Shown here: piece after piece, positions 50,748-59,719 of the stretch
Numbering within the stretch: position 1 is the first letter of the stretch
Layout: every line of letters begins with the position of its first letter
Assembly (NCBI GenBank): GCA_905235505.1
Contig: CAJOMJ010000015.1
Location: 1-64,000, forward strand
Reading direction: 5' to 3'
Source of the DNA: Paludibacteraceae bacterium
GTDB lineage: Bacteria; Bacteroidota; Bacteroidia; Bacteroidales; Paludibacteraceae
Length of the DNA stretch: 64,000 nt
The notes under the pieces: model-generated
What the model saw: only the letters and a program-made list of their open reading frames with translations
Told to the model about the DNA's origin: nothing
Databases searched by the model: none
Program-made: the position numbers and the translations under genes

Positions 50748-50773
50748 GCAAAGCGGCAACCAAGCCGCTTTGC
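50748..50773 (-). terminator. hairpin between FG-GAP gene and alpha-galactosidase gene
   Basis: A perfect 10-bp stem GCAAAGCGGC (50748-50757) / GCCGCTTTGC (50764-50773) with a 6-nt loop lies 16 bp after the FG-GAP gene stop. On the minus strand TCTCTATTTC follows, so termination would be partial. It separates susC-susD-binding protein from the enzymes downstream. Confidence 0.65.
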
Positions 50774-50788
50774 CCAAGGATTAGTTAT

Positions 50789-52546
50789 TTATTTTACTGT
50801 CTGACCGAGAACAGTGTGTTTCTCACCATTCTTGATGATGTAAACATGTCCGTTCTCAACAACTTTCTGAGCCTTTACACTGATTGCGTTGATATTCTCA
50901 ACAGCAGTTGCAGTGCCGGCGAAAGCGGAACCTACATTAGCACCGTCGATAGCCTGAACAGCGAATGTGTAGTCGCCTGTGCCCTTGAAAGTATAAGAGA
51001 GTGTGGTAAGGTATGCGGGAGTAGTGCCTGCAACTTTCTGTTTGCCGGTAGCAGGATCAGCAGGTACAAGCATCCAAACGGAGCCGTCAGCAGCCTTTGC
51101 CATGATGTTGTAGCGGAGAGCGGCAGCGGGAGTATGGTCGTCGGTAGCAGCTTCCCAAGTGATGGTATAACTGTTAGCGCCTTTCTGTACTGCTACGTTT
51201 TGGGGAGCAGAGGGAGCAGCGTTTGCAGGGAGAGCAGCACCGAGTGTGTCCTTTACGGTGTTGTAAGCGATAGCATCTCTCCAACCGCCGTTAGCATCTG
51301 AATAACCGCTAACCTGAATGTCAAGAGTGTTGTCGCCGTTGAGGTCAACAACGCTTGTTGCACCACCACGGGCAGCGAGTTGCTGCAGACCTGTAGTTTC
51401 ATTCATAACTACTTCTGTGAAAGTGCCGTCGCCATTGCCGTATGCGATTGACTGTGTGGGCCAACCTGTGTGAGCAAAGTCCATAAAACCGTCATTGTTC
51501 ATGTCACCCATGCCGACTACTGTCTGACCACCTACAATGCCGGGATTCTCAGCCTGTGTAAACTTACCTGTCTTGTCGTTCAGGTAGAGGTTAGCGGAAT
51601 TTGCCCAACCGTTGTTGAGGTCACGACCCATTTCTACTATGTCAAGCCAACCGTCGTTGTTGGCATCGATAGCAAAGAGAAGACCCTGATTCTCTGCAGC
51701 AGCAAATTTCATATCCATCTTGGTGTAGCCGCCGTTGCCGTTGTTCATGTAAACATACGATGCACCGTTACCTAATGATTCATCAGGTTTGGGAGCATTA
51801 TCATCATAACCTGAGAGGAGAATATCCATATAACCGTCGTTGTTGAGGTCGGCAATTGTTACACCACCGCCGTTAACCTGTGCAAATACTTCTGCACCAA
51901 TAGTGGCTTTGTCATCTACAAATTGGAACACGCCTTCCACATTCTTGAACAAAGCAGTCATACGACCGTGCTCGCCATCCCATTTGCCGCCTGCATTACC
52001 ATTGATAACGAGGTCTGTCCAACCATCGTTGTCATAGTCAACAGGAGCAATCATGTGCTGTGTAGGATTGTCGCCAGTCTCGCCATAAACACCGGGGAGA
52101 TAGTTGTCGAGATCCTCTTCGAAAGCATAGTCCTCTGCAGCACCGAGGTTCTTCATTACATAGGTGTAAGTGGTTGTGCCGTCGGGTGTACCTACAACGA
52201 TAAGGTCAAGGTTGCCATCGTTGTTGTAGTCCATCCAAGCAGCAGATGCCATCTGGAGAGCAATAAAGTCATCAGAGAGAGTAACCTCCTCGAAATTGCC
52301 GTTTCCTGTGTTCTTCAGCAAACCGACAAACATACGGTCTGCTTGCTGGCCGCCTACATAGAAGATGTCCAAGTTACCATCGTTGTTGTAGTCACCGAAT
52401 ACCATAGCGCAAGCTGCCATTTCGTTTGGCAATACGCTCGTTGATTCACCACCTGTCAACATTTTTACTTCAAACTTGGCAGGATTGATAGCCATCATGC
52501 TTGCTGCCAGCATTATTGAGGCAGCGGAAAGTAAAACCTTTTTCAT
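50789..52546 (-). CDS. FG-GAP/VCBS repeat surface protein with Fn3 domain
   Basis: 585 residues with a signal peptide (KKVLLSAASIMLAASMMA). Seven calcium-loop repeats are seen (DYNNDGNLDIFYV, DYNNDGNLDLIVV, DYDNDGWTDLVIN, DLNNDGYMDILLS, DANNDGWLDIVEM, DMNNDGFMDFAHT, DLNGDNTLDIQVS), which together make an integrin-alpha-like seven-bladed propeller. A fibronectin III domain follows (APSAPQNVAVQKG, SYTITWEAATDD), and the tail ends VYIIKNGEKHTVLGQTVK. It stands right after susD, where surface glycan-binding proteins are encoded, so glycan binding is the likely role. It has no lipobox; surface placement would depend on its C-terminal tail. Confidence 0.85.
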   Translation of the reverse strand: MKKVLLSAASIMLAASMMAINPAKFEVKMLTGGESTSVLPNEMAACAMVFGDYNNDGNLDIFYVGGQQADRMFVGLLKNTGNGNFEEVTLSDDFIALQMASAAWMDYNNDGNLDLIVVGTPDGTTTYTYVMKNLGAAEDYAFEEDLDNYLPGVYGETGDNPTQHMIAPVDYDNDGWTDLVINGNAGGKWDGEHGRMTALFKNVEGVFQFVDDKATIGAEVFAQVNGGGVTIADLNNDGYMDILLSGYDDNAPKPDESLGNGASYVYMNNGNGGYTKMDMKFAAAENQGLLFAIDANNDGWLDIVEMGRDLNNGWANSANLYLNDKTGKFTQAENPGIVGGQTVVGMGDMNNDGFMDFAHTGWPTQSIAYGNGDGTFTEVVMNETTGLQQLAARGGATSVVDLNGDNTLDIQVSGYSDANGGWRDAIAYNTVKDTLGAALPANAAPSAPQNVAVQKGANSYTITWEAATDDHTPAAALRYNIMAKAADGSVWMLVPADPATGKQKVAGTTPAYLTTLSYTFKGTGDYTFAVQAIDGANVGSAFAGTATAVENINAISVKAQKVVENGHVYIIKNGEKHTVLGQTVK

Positions 52547-52608
52547 GATTGTAAAATTTTAAGTTAGTAATTGAATTGATTAGTTATATATAGAGTATAT
52601 ATATTTGC

Positions 52609-54201
52609 TTAGTATCCCGGGTTCTGGTCGGCAGGCGAGAGGTTGTTGTTAGCCTTTATCTCGGTGTCGGGGATTGGATACAAGAGAAAATGGTTGTCTG
52701 CTGCGAGATTCCCTGTTTCTCTTGCCCACTTGTTGTGTTTCATAACCCTGTCCACATACAGGCCTGCACGTGTCAGGTCGATTCTGCGCCATCCTTCGCA
52801 ACTGAGTTCTCGTGTACGCTCATCGAACAGCTTGTCAAGAAACTCTTCTTTGCCCATAGCAGACCACTCCTTTGAAGAATCCCAGTTAGGACCGAAACCG
52901 CGTTGACGCACTCTGTTGACCATCTGTATGGCCTCAGGCTGACGGTCCAACTCATTCAGACACTCGGCATTGAGGAGATAGATGTCGGCAAGACGGAGAT
53001 AATACGTATTCTTACCTGCATTCCAGAACGACTGTACGCCATCTGTACGAATATCTTCATATTTCTTGAAGTGAGGCAACAACTGGTCGTCACCGAATCC
53101 TGTCACTTCAGTACACTTGACTCCGTTGTAGGTGTAGTCCGTACGGATTGATTCTTCAAAGCGCAGGTCACCTGTCTCCCATAGTCCGGGGCCGCCGTCT
53201 ATGATATCGGTTGACTTGCTATATGCCCATGCAGAAGGATTAACCAAGTCGTATCCGCCGAAGTAGCAGGTAGAAGGAGAGGTCGCTGCACGGGAACCTA
53301 TGTGCCACTGCCAACCGCTAACATCTGCCTCCAGACTACCCCAATAGAGAGTATATATGGCTTCCAACTCACAACTCTTGTCAGGATTCCACAAGTCGGC
53401 ATACTCGGGCATGAAATCAAATTCTCCGCAATTTATTATCTCTTCCAGCAGTTTCTGAGCCTTGTCGTAGTCACGATAGCCCGACTTGCCTGCCAGCGAC
53501 TCGTCTTCCCATGCTGACATATACAAGCGTGCAAGCACTGCCTGGGCAGCCCACTTGGTAGGAATACGCAAATCTGCCTGCTTTGTTTCGGGCAAGCGAC
53601 GTATAGCGTCTTCAAGGTCGGCAACAATAAACTGATAGGTATCAGCAATATTCTTTCTGCCTGAAAGTACGATATTACCATCATGCACCTCAGGTATCGG
53701 CAGACCGCCCCAGTATTGTGCCATCTCAAACAGGATAGCACCACGATAGAACTCTGCCTGACCTATATACGAAGATATGCGCGCCGAGTCCTCGCCTTCA
53801 ACAGGTATTTTGGAAAGGGCATCGAGTGCCTGTGAGGCACGGATTATAACAGGCCAACGGATATTCCAAGCTGCTGCCACGCACACATTCTCACGGTTGA
53901 AGAGGCCGTTGTAGTAGTCAAGACTCGCCTGCGGAGCCTCAGTCCACACTTGGTAGTCGCCTTGGCGGGTCTCGTCTAAACCAAGGAAGACATACAGACC
54001 GGTACGCTCGTAGCGGGTACGGCGGAAGCAATAATAAACTCCGTTCAGATAGGGTTGTATATTGTCAAGGTCTGCAAATACCTGCTCTGTAGAAAGAGCC
54101 GTCTGGGGCTCCTGCGACAGGAAATCACTGCAACTGTCCATTGCGATGACAGAGACCATAAGTGTCAGCGCAACGATAGATTTATTTATTATAGTTTTCA
54201 T
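52609..54201 (-). CDS. SusD-like glycan-binding lipoprotein (locus 2)
   Basis: 530 residues from MKTIINKSIVALTLMVSVIA, with lipobox Cys in MDSCSDFLSQEPQ; three further codons are possible upstream. RagB/SusD features: QPYLNGVYYCFRRTRYE, GQAEFYRGAILFEMAQYWGG, YLRLADIYLLNAECLNELDR, VNRVRQRGFG and FDERTRELSCEGWRRIDLTR, ending in the usual YPIPDTEIKANNNL. It captures oligosaccharides on the surface for the SusC protein encoded immediately upstream (91 bp gap). Confidence 0.95.
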   Translation of the reverse strand: MKTIINKSIVALTLMVSVIAMDSCSDFLSQEPQTALSTEQVFADLDNIQPYLNGVYYCFRRTRYERTGLYVFLGLDETRQGDYQVWTEAPQASLDYYNGLFNRENVCVAAAWNIRWPVIIRASQALDALSKIPVEGEDSARISSYIGQAEFYRGAILFEMAQYWGGLPIPEVHDGNIVLSGRKNIADTYQFIVADLEDAIRRLPETKQADLRIPTKWAAQAVLARLYMSAWEDESLAGKSGYRDYDKAQKLLEEIINCGEFDFMPEYADLWNPDKSCELEAIYTLYWGSLEADVSGWQWHIGSRAATSPSTCYFGGYDLVNPSAWAYSKSTDIIDGGPGLWETGDLRFEESIRTDYTYNGVKCTEVTGFGDDQLLPHFKKYEDIRTDGVQSFWNAGKNTYYLRLADIYLLNAECLNELDRQPEAIQMVNRVRQRGFGPNWDSSKEWSAMGKEEFLDKLFDERTRELSCEGWRRIDLTRAGLYVDRVMKHNKWARETGNLAADNHFLLYPIPDTEIKANNNLSPADQNPGY

Positions 54202-54244
54202 AATATGCAATGTTTTAATCTTTAATTATCTAATCTTCAAATTA

Positions 54245-54269
54245 GGGAGACGTGACATTGTCCTCTACA
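54245..54269. repeat. GTAGAG-type short palindromic repeat
   Basis: On the minus strand it reads TGTAGAGGACAATGTCACG then TCTCCC, aligning with the elements at 57396 and 44785. It lies in the gap between susC and susD of locus 2. Confidence 0.5.
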
Positions 54270-54292
54270 GGACTCCGTCCGTTCATAATCCC

Positions 54293-57200
54293 TTAGAACC
54301 CTATATTAAGACCTAAGACATACATACGGGACGACGGATAATAGTCACCGCTCTCAGGGTCGTAGCCTTTATATTTGGTGAAGGTAAACGGATTGTTTGC
54401 CGTGAAATATATGCGTGCGTGGTCGAAATATATCTTTTCCATCCAACGCTTCGGGAAGTCGTATGCCAGTGTCATAGCCGATATCTTAAGGAAGGAAGCG
54501 TCCTGAATACCGTAGTCAACCATACTCATGCTGAAACGGTCAGAACCCCAGTAAGCGCGGTTGATGTTGGTGTTGGTGTTCTCCGGTGTCCAACGGTTGA
54601 GATTGTCGGCATGAGTGGTGGTGGCACCATTGGTCTGCATCAGAGTCTCGTACAAGTTACTGATGCGGCGCGCACCATAACTATATGTAGCCACTATCTG
54701 CAAACTAAGTCCGCGCCATGACACATCGGTATGGATACCGCCGTAGAATTTCGGGTCGGTGTTACCTATGATATAGCGGTCGCCATCGTCGATTATATTG
54801 TCTCCATTGCGGTCAACGGGCAGGATATCACCGGGGCGGACCTTGCGGCCACCGAGGTCGAGGGTGGCTACGTATTCCATATCTTCCTCTTGCGCTATCC
54901 TGTCAAACTGATATACATAGATGTTGTTGAGCGACTCACCTACGAAGAGGTTGCCGGTACGCTGTACTGAATTGCCCGACACATTGTATATCTTGTCAAC
55001 ATCGCCATACAAAGCCGTGATTTTGTTTCTTGCCGTTGCCACGTTGAATCCTATGTTCCACTGCCAGTCTTTTGTCTTTATAGCAGTGATGTCGAAATTG
55101 AACTCGACACCTTGGTTAAGCAGACAGCCGACATTGTCAAGCATGTATGAATAGCCGTAAGTTCCTGCAAGACTGCGTTGCATAAGCAGGTCCTCGTTGT
55201 TGGTATAGAAATAGTCGAATGCCATCTCGATACGGTTGTTCCAGAATGCCATGTCAAGTCCCACATTAAGCTGTTTCTGGGTCTCCCAGCGCAAATCAGG
55301 ATTGCCGTAAGTACCATTTGAACCGCCACGCGCCATACCGCTATTGATGAACACAAAAGTCTCAAGAGTGGTGAAAGTGGAGAAGATGGTGTTGTAGCCG
55401 TAGTTCGGAATGTTCTGGTTACCTACCAGACCGTAACCTAAGCGCAGACGCAGATTGTCAACCACATTCTGGTCTTTCATGAACTGCTCACCCGTGATGT
55501 TCCAGCTTGCAGCCACCGACGGGAAGAAACCCCACTTGTGCGAAGGTCCGAACTTTGACGAACCGTCGGCACGACCGGTGAAGGTAATGTAATAACGTGA
55601 ATCATACACGTAGTTGGCACGCAGGTAGGCAGACATAAGCGAGTAGCTCGTCCAACCGCTGCCCCATGATGACTGCTCTTTGTTGGTTGCGGCACCGATG
55701 TTCTTATACCCGAACAAGTCGTTGCCGAAACCTACAGCATTGATTTGATTCCAGTTGTTGCTGTAGTACGACATATCCATACCTACAACAGCACCTATAC
55801 GATGTTTGTCGGCAATGGTGGTGTTGTAAGAAATGGTATTATCCCATTGCCAGTTCAGGCTCTTGGTGCGATATTGCTGTGCATAACCGTCGTAAGCATT
55901 CTGATACGAGGTCGTACTCTTCGTATTGAAATAGTAGTCGTTCTCTTGTTGAGCGAAGTCAAGCGAGAAAGTGGAACGTATATTCAGACCCTTGACAGGA
56001 TGAATATCAATGTAGTTGGATGTCAAGTAGCGGAACTTGTCCACATCACGGGTGATGGTCTTCATCGCCTTGATAGGGTTGTGGAACGACTGGCTCTCCA
56101 ACTTGCCTTCCCACATATAATACTGCTCATCGTTGATGTAGTAAAGAGGGTCTGCACGGAAAGCTACAAGATACATATTGTCGTCCGCCATAGGATTCTC
56201 TACAGAATATGCGAGCGAGTTGTTCGTACCTATTTTGAGCCACTTGTTTACATCGAACTCAAGATTGACCTTGCCGTTGTAGCGATGATATGCGGCACCA
56301 ATAATCTGACCTTTCTGGTCGGAATAGCCGAAACTGGTGAAGTAATTCACTTTGTCGGTGGCACCCGAGAAAGTAACATTGTGGTTATGCTGGAAACCGG
56401 GTTGTGTAATCTCGTCAACCCAGTTGTAGGTCAGCCCTTCCTTGTATGCGTCCATTTCCCACGAAGCGAAAGCCACATTCTGCGACATACGCTTGCCGTC
56501 GATAAGCAGGTAGCGCTCTATGTATTTGTCACGGTCTGCAGTCGGGTTCTTGTCAATATACGAGTTGGCATACGAGTCAATACGATAGTCAAACGTCTGC
56601 GGACCATCCATCACGGGTATGTTGTTGGCGAACCTCTGCCAACCTACCCAACCGTCGTATGTTACGCGACCTTTGCCTTTCTGACCGCGCTTGGTGGTGA
56701 TTACCACAACGCCGTTGGCACCGCGGGCACCATAGAGTGCAGTCGCAGAAGCGTCTTTAAGAATCTCTATGCTGGCAATATCGTTAGGGTTGATGGTAGA
56801 GATGTCCGTATCATCTATCATGATGTTATCAATAACATAGAGTGGCGAAGTACCATAAGAGATAGAGTTGTTACCACGAATCTTTATAGAAGCATTGGCA
56901 CCCGGCTTGGGGTTTGACTCGATATATACACCTGGCACCTTGCCTTGCAATGCCTGGTTGAGGTTCGCTGTCGGCACCTCTTTCAGTTGTTCGGCAGATA
57001 CACTGCCTACTGAGCCGGTAAGGTCCGATTTCTTCATTGCAGCACCTACAACTACCACCTCGTCAAGAGCCTCTGTAGTCTCTTTGAGAGATATGTTGAG
57101 GTTGACGGACGAACTGACACGCTGCGACTGTGTGTCGTAGCCGATATAAGAGAAACTGACTACATCGGCTTGCTTGAGGGTAAGCGAGAACTTACCATCC

Positions 57201-57358
57201 ATGTCGGTAATAGTACCTGTGGAGTTCTTCGGACTTGCCACACTTACTCCCACCAACGGTTCCCCTGACTGCGAGTCAGTAACCTGACCTGTCAGATTGA
57301 TCTGTGCCATTGCCATAAAAGGCATTAGCAAGAGTAGTAATGTAAGTTTGTGTTTCAT
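54293..57358 (-). CDS. SusC-like TonB-dependent outer-membrane transporter (locus 2)
   Basis: 1021 residues with a signal peptide (KLTLLLLLMPFMAMAQ). Carboxypeptidase-regulatory-like domain (LTGQVTDSQSGEPLVGVSV), TonB-box region (ALDEVVVVGAAMKK), plug (LQGKVPGVYIESNPKPGANA, LYVIDNIMIDD, ATALYGARGANGVVVITTKR) and barrel ending MYVLGLNIGF. It imports oligosaccharides, predicted to be alpha-galactosides because the locus encodes three alpha-galactosidase-type enzymes. A 102-bp gap with a palindromic repeat separates it from GH36 upstream. Confidence 0.96.
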   Translation of the reverse strand: MKHKLTLLLLLMPFMAMAQINLTGQVTDSQSGEPLVGVSVASPKNSTGTITDMDGKFSLTLKQADVVSFSYIGYDTQSQRVSSSVNLNISLKETTEALDEVVVVGAAMKKSDLTGSVGSVSAEQLKEVPTANLNQALQGKVPGVYIESNPKPGANASIKIRGNNSISYGTSPLYVIDNIMIDDTDISTINPNDIASIEILKDASATALYGARGANGVVVITTKRGQKGKGRVTYDGWVGWQRFANNIPVMDGPQTFDYRIDSYANSYIDKNPTADRDKYIERYLLIDGKRMSQNVAFASWEMDAYKEGLTYNWVDEITQPGFQHNHNVTFSGATDKVNYFTSFGYSDQKGQIIGAAYHRYNGKVNLEFDVNKWLKIGTNNSLAYSVENPMADDNMYLVAFRADPLYYINDEQYYMWEGKLESQSFHNPIKAMKTITRDVDKFRYLTSNYIDIHPVKGLNIRSTFSLDFAQQENDYYFNTKSTTSYQNAYDGYAQQYRTKSLNWQWDNTISYNTTIADKHRIGAVVGMDMSYYSNNWNQINAVGFGNDLFGYKNIGAATNKEQSSWGSGWTSYSLMSAYLRANYVYDSRYYITFTGRADGSSKFGPSHKWGFFPSVAASWNITGEQFMKDQNVVDNLRLRLGYGLVGNQNIPNYGYNTIFSTFTTLETFVFINSGMARGGSNGTYGNPDLRWETQKQLNVGLDMAFWNNRIEMAFDYFYTNNEDLLMQRSLAGTYGYSYMLDNVGCLLNQGVEFNFDITAIKTKDWQWNIGFNVATARNKITALYGDVDKIYNVSGNSVQRTGNLFVGESLNNIYVYQFDRIAQEEDMEYVATLDLGGRKVRPGDILPVDRNGDNIIDDGDRYIIGNTDPKFYGGIHTDVSWRGLSLQIVATYSYGARRISNLYETLMQTNGATTTHADNLNRWTPENTNTNINRAYWGSDRFSMSMVDYGIQDASFLKISAMTLAYDFPKRWMEKIYFDHARIYFTANNPFTFTKYKGYDPESGDYYPSSRMYVLGLNIGF

Positions 57359-57395
57359 GACTGGTATATTTTTAGTTTAAGGAGTTTGAGTATCT

Positions 57396-57420
57396 CGTAG
57401 AGACGCGACATTGTCACGCC
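57396..57420. repeat. GTAGAGACG-type short palindromic repeat
   Basis: CGTAGAGACGCGACATTGTC followed by ACGCC; the centre GCGACA/TGTCACGC can fold on itself. It lies between GH36 and susC and could be a stability or attenuation element. Confidence 0.55.
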
Positions 57421-57460
57421 TGATGTTTGAGAATTAACTTTAATAACTTATCAACATATA

Positions 57461-59638
57461 TTATTGTGCTTCCAGAAGGATTACCTTGCTGTCATACTCG
57501 TTGTACATTGTGAATCGGAGACCGTATTTCATGAGGTAGTCACCCGAGAAAGTCTTGCCCTCAAGAGGTGAGAACCATGAATATTGTTTGGGGTCTTTGT
57601 TGATTTCCTTGAGAGTATAGTGTTTGTCGGGGTCCAGACCCTGCAGCACAAGCGGAGTGCGTTCACCATTGATTGTTTTCTTCAGCAGATATGAGAACAC
57701 AACCGCCTTGTTCTGGTCTTCGGTTACATACATCATCGCAGTACGGCGGCTCTTGTAAGGTGAGAGCAAGCGATAGAGGTCGCCCTGCTGAACTATGTCG
57801 CGGATACCGTAATACTCCTGAATAGCATTCTTCGCAAACTGCTTGTCCTCCTCGCTCATATCTTTAGGTTGCAAGTCCATACCGAGTTTGGCGGACATGG
57901 CAACATCGAAGCGGAACTTCAGAGGAGTGATACGGCCCGTATAGTGGTTGGGGACTACGCTCACATGAGAAGCAAGTGCCATCGCGGGGAAGAAATAGGT
58001 TGTACCCCACTGAATGAATATGCGTTCAAGAGCATCAGTGTTGTCACTGATCCAGAACTCGTCGAAATAGCGGAGTGTTGCATAGTCTATTCTGCCTCCG
58101 CCACCCGAGCAGAGCATCATGTGAGTGTCAGGATACTTCTCACGCACGCGGTCAAGCACATTGAATAGCCCGCGTGTATATTCAATAAAGAGATGCGACT
58201 GCAGTTCGGGTTTCAGATAAGGTGAAGCGGCATTGGTCATAAAGCGGTTGCAGTCCCACTTGATATACGCTATACCGGGGTTCTCCTGCATAGTCTTGTC
58301 CACTACTGAGAACACATAGTCTTGCACCTTGGGGTTAGTCAGGTCGAGAATCATCTGATGACGCTGCGTGTCAATCTCGCGACCGGGCTGGGTGATTACC
58401 CAATCGGGATGTTTCTCATAGAGTTCGCTCTTGGGGTTAATCATCTCAGGTTCGAGCCATATACCGAACTGTATGCCTTTGTCTGTGGCTTCTTTTACGA
58501 GGCAACCGAGTCCGTTGGGCAGTTTCTCGTGATTGGTTTCCCAGTCGCCGAGCCCCTGATGGTCGTTGTTGCGCGGATACTTGTTGCCGAACCAGCCGTC
58601 GTCAAGCAGGAACAGTTCAAAGCCCATATCGGCAGCATCCTCGATGATACCCTTGAGAATATCTTCGTTGAATTTGAAATAAGTAGCCTCCCAGTTGTTC
58701 AAGAGAGTCAGACGAGTACGCTCGCCGTCATGAATACCGTATTCTTTTGCCCAGCGGTGGAAGCGACGGGTAACGGTGCCTGTACCCGAAGTGGAATAGG
58801 TGAACAGCAGAGCGGGAGTCTTGAACACGGTCTTCTGAGGCAGCTTGTATTGCGAAGCATAAGGGTTCATGCCGCATATAATATGCATATTGCCCAACTG
58901 GTCCATTTCAAAACGCATCTCCCAACTTCCGGGCCACTCCAATTGTCCGGCAAGCACATTGCCGCTTGTCTCCTGGGCCTTGTCGTTCTCCGAGAGCAAG
59001 AAGCAGGCGTGAGCGTACTGATTGCTTCTGACACCCGCACGCGATTCAATCTTTTTTGTACCATAATAGAGTTGCTGCTCCTCCATCTGCATCTCTTGTG
59101 CCCAATCTCCGTGAAACTCGGTGAGGAAATAGTTTTGTGCAGCGAGAGTCAGGTAGGACGAAGCAAAATCGTACAGCACCACGCCTTTCTTCTCGGTATG
59201 AGATATTTCCATGTATTGTTCTATAAGATTGCTCTTCTGATAGGCAATGAAGAACAACTTAACCTGAACAGGATAAGCAGGGTCATAGAGATTGATTTGG
59301 GTAGTTACCACATCGCCGTCGGCAGTAACGGTATGGCTCTCATACACGAGCTCTGAAGATGTATTGCCGTCTTGGTGCACCACACGCAAGGCGGCTTCAC
59401 CTATAGCCTTGCCGCCGAAAGTGGGGAAAGCATCGAAACCCGTGGTAGCGGTTTCATACTCGGCAGCAGAGTTCAGACGCTCGCCGAAATATGTCTGAAT
59501 AAGTTTCTTTCCGGGTTCCGCCCTGAAGCAGAGTGCGGTCTCAGAAGTGGAAACGACTATGCTCTCCTGAGAGAAAGCAGGAATAAACCCACAGGCTGCC
59601 GTAAGAAAAAGCAGGGAAAATAATCTTATTTTTCTCAT
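57461..59638 (-). CDS. GH36 alpha-galactosidase
   Basis: 725 residues with a signal peptide (KIRLFSLLFLTAACGFIPAF). Classical GH36 arrangement: N-terminal beta-super-sandwich, catalytic barrel, C-terminal beta domain. Motifs: LNNWEATYFKFNED, LFLLDDGWFGNKYPRNND, GIWLEPEMINPKSELY, nucleophile Asp462 in IKWDCNR and acid/base Asp532 in WISDNTDALER; CSGGGGRIDY is the conserved loop between them. It removes alpha-1,6-galactose from raffinose, stachyose or melibiose. It should act in the periplasm on SusC-imported sugars. It opens the operon, just downstream of a strong promoter and an AraC regulator gene. Confidence 0.95.
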   Translation of the reverse strand: MRKIRLFSLLFLTAACGFIPAFSQESIVVSTSETALCFRAEPGKKLIQTYFGERLNSAAEYETATTGFDAFPTFGGKAIGEAALRVVHQDGNTSSELVYESHTVTADGDVVTTQINLYDPAYPVQVKLFFIAYQKSNLIEQYMEISHTEKKGVVLYDFASSYLTLAAQNYFLTEFHGDWAQEMQMEEQQLYYGTKKIESRAGVRSNQYAHACFLLSENDKAQETSGNVLAGQLEWPGSWEMRFEMDQLGNMHIICGMNPYASQYKLPQKTVFKTPALLFTYSTSGTGTVTRRFHRWAKEYGIHDGERTRLTLLNNWEATYFKFNEDILKGIIEDAADMGFELFLLDDGWFGNKYPRNNDHQGLGDWETNHEKLPNGLGCLVKEATDKGIQFGIWLEPEMINPKSELYEKHPDWVITQPGREIDTQRHQMILDLTNPKVQDYVFSVVDKTMQENPGIAYIKWDCNRFMTNAASPYLKPELQSHLFIEYTRGLFNVLDRVREKYPDTHMMLCSGGGGRIDYATLRYFDEFWISDNTDALERIFIQWGTTYFFPAMALASHVSVVPNHYTGRITPLKFRFDVAMSAKLGMDLQPKDMSEEDKQFAKNAIQEYYGIRDIVQQGDLYRLLSPYKSRRTAMMYVTEDQNKAVVFSYLLKKTINGERTPLVLQGLDPDKHYTLKEINKDPKQYSWFSPLEGKTFSGDYLMKYGLRFTMYNEYDSKVILLEAQ

Positions 59639-59663
59639 GGTGGTATATTAACGTTAAGTGTTG

Positions 59664-59694
59664 CAAAATTAGTGAGTATTATATGGTAGAGCAA
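59664..59694 (-). promoter_or_regulatory. promoter of the alpha-galactoside operon
   Basis: On the minus strand TTG (59694-59692), 20 bp, TAATTTTG (59671-59664). The expected start near 59657 leaves about 20 nt of leader before GH36. Confidence 0.75.
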
Positions 59695-59704
59695 TAGACA
59701 ATTC

Positions 59705-59715
59705 TGCAAGTTGCA
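59705..59715. promoter_or_regulatory. candidate operator palindrome
   Basis: TGCAA-G-TTGCA is a perfect 11-bp palindrome about 11 bp upstream of the -33 element of the GH36 promoter, a position usual for an activator site. The AraC-type regulator is encoded next door. AraC sites are normally direct repeats, so this is only a candidate. Confidence 0.3.
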
Positions 59716-59719
59716 TGGA

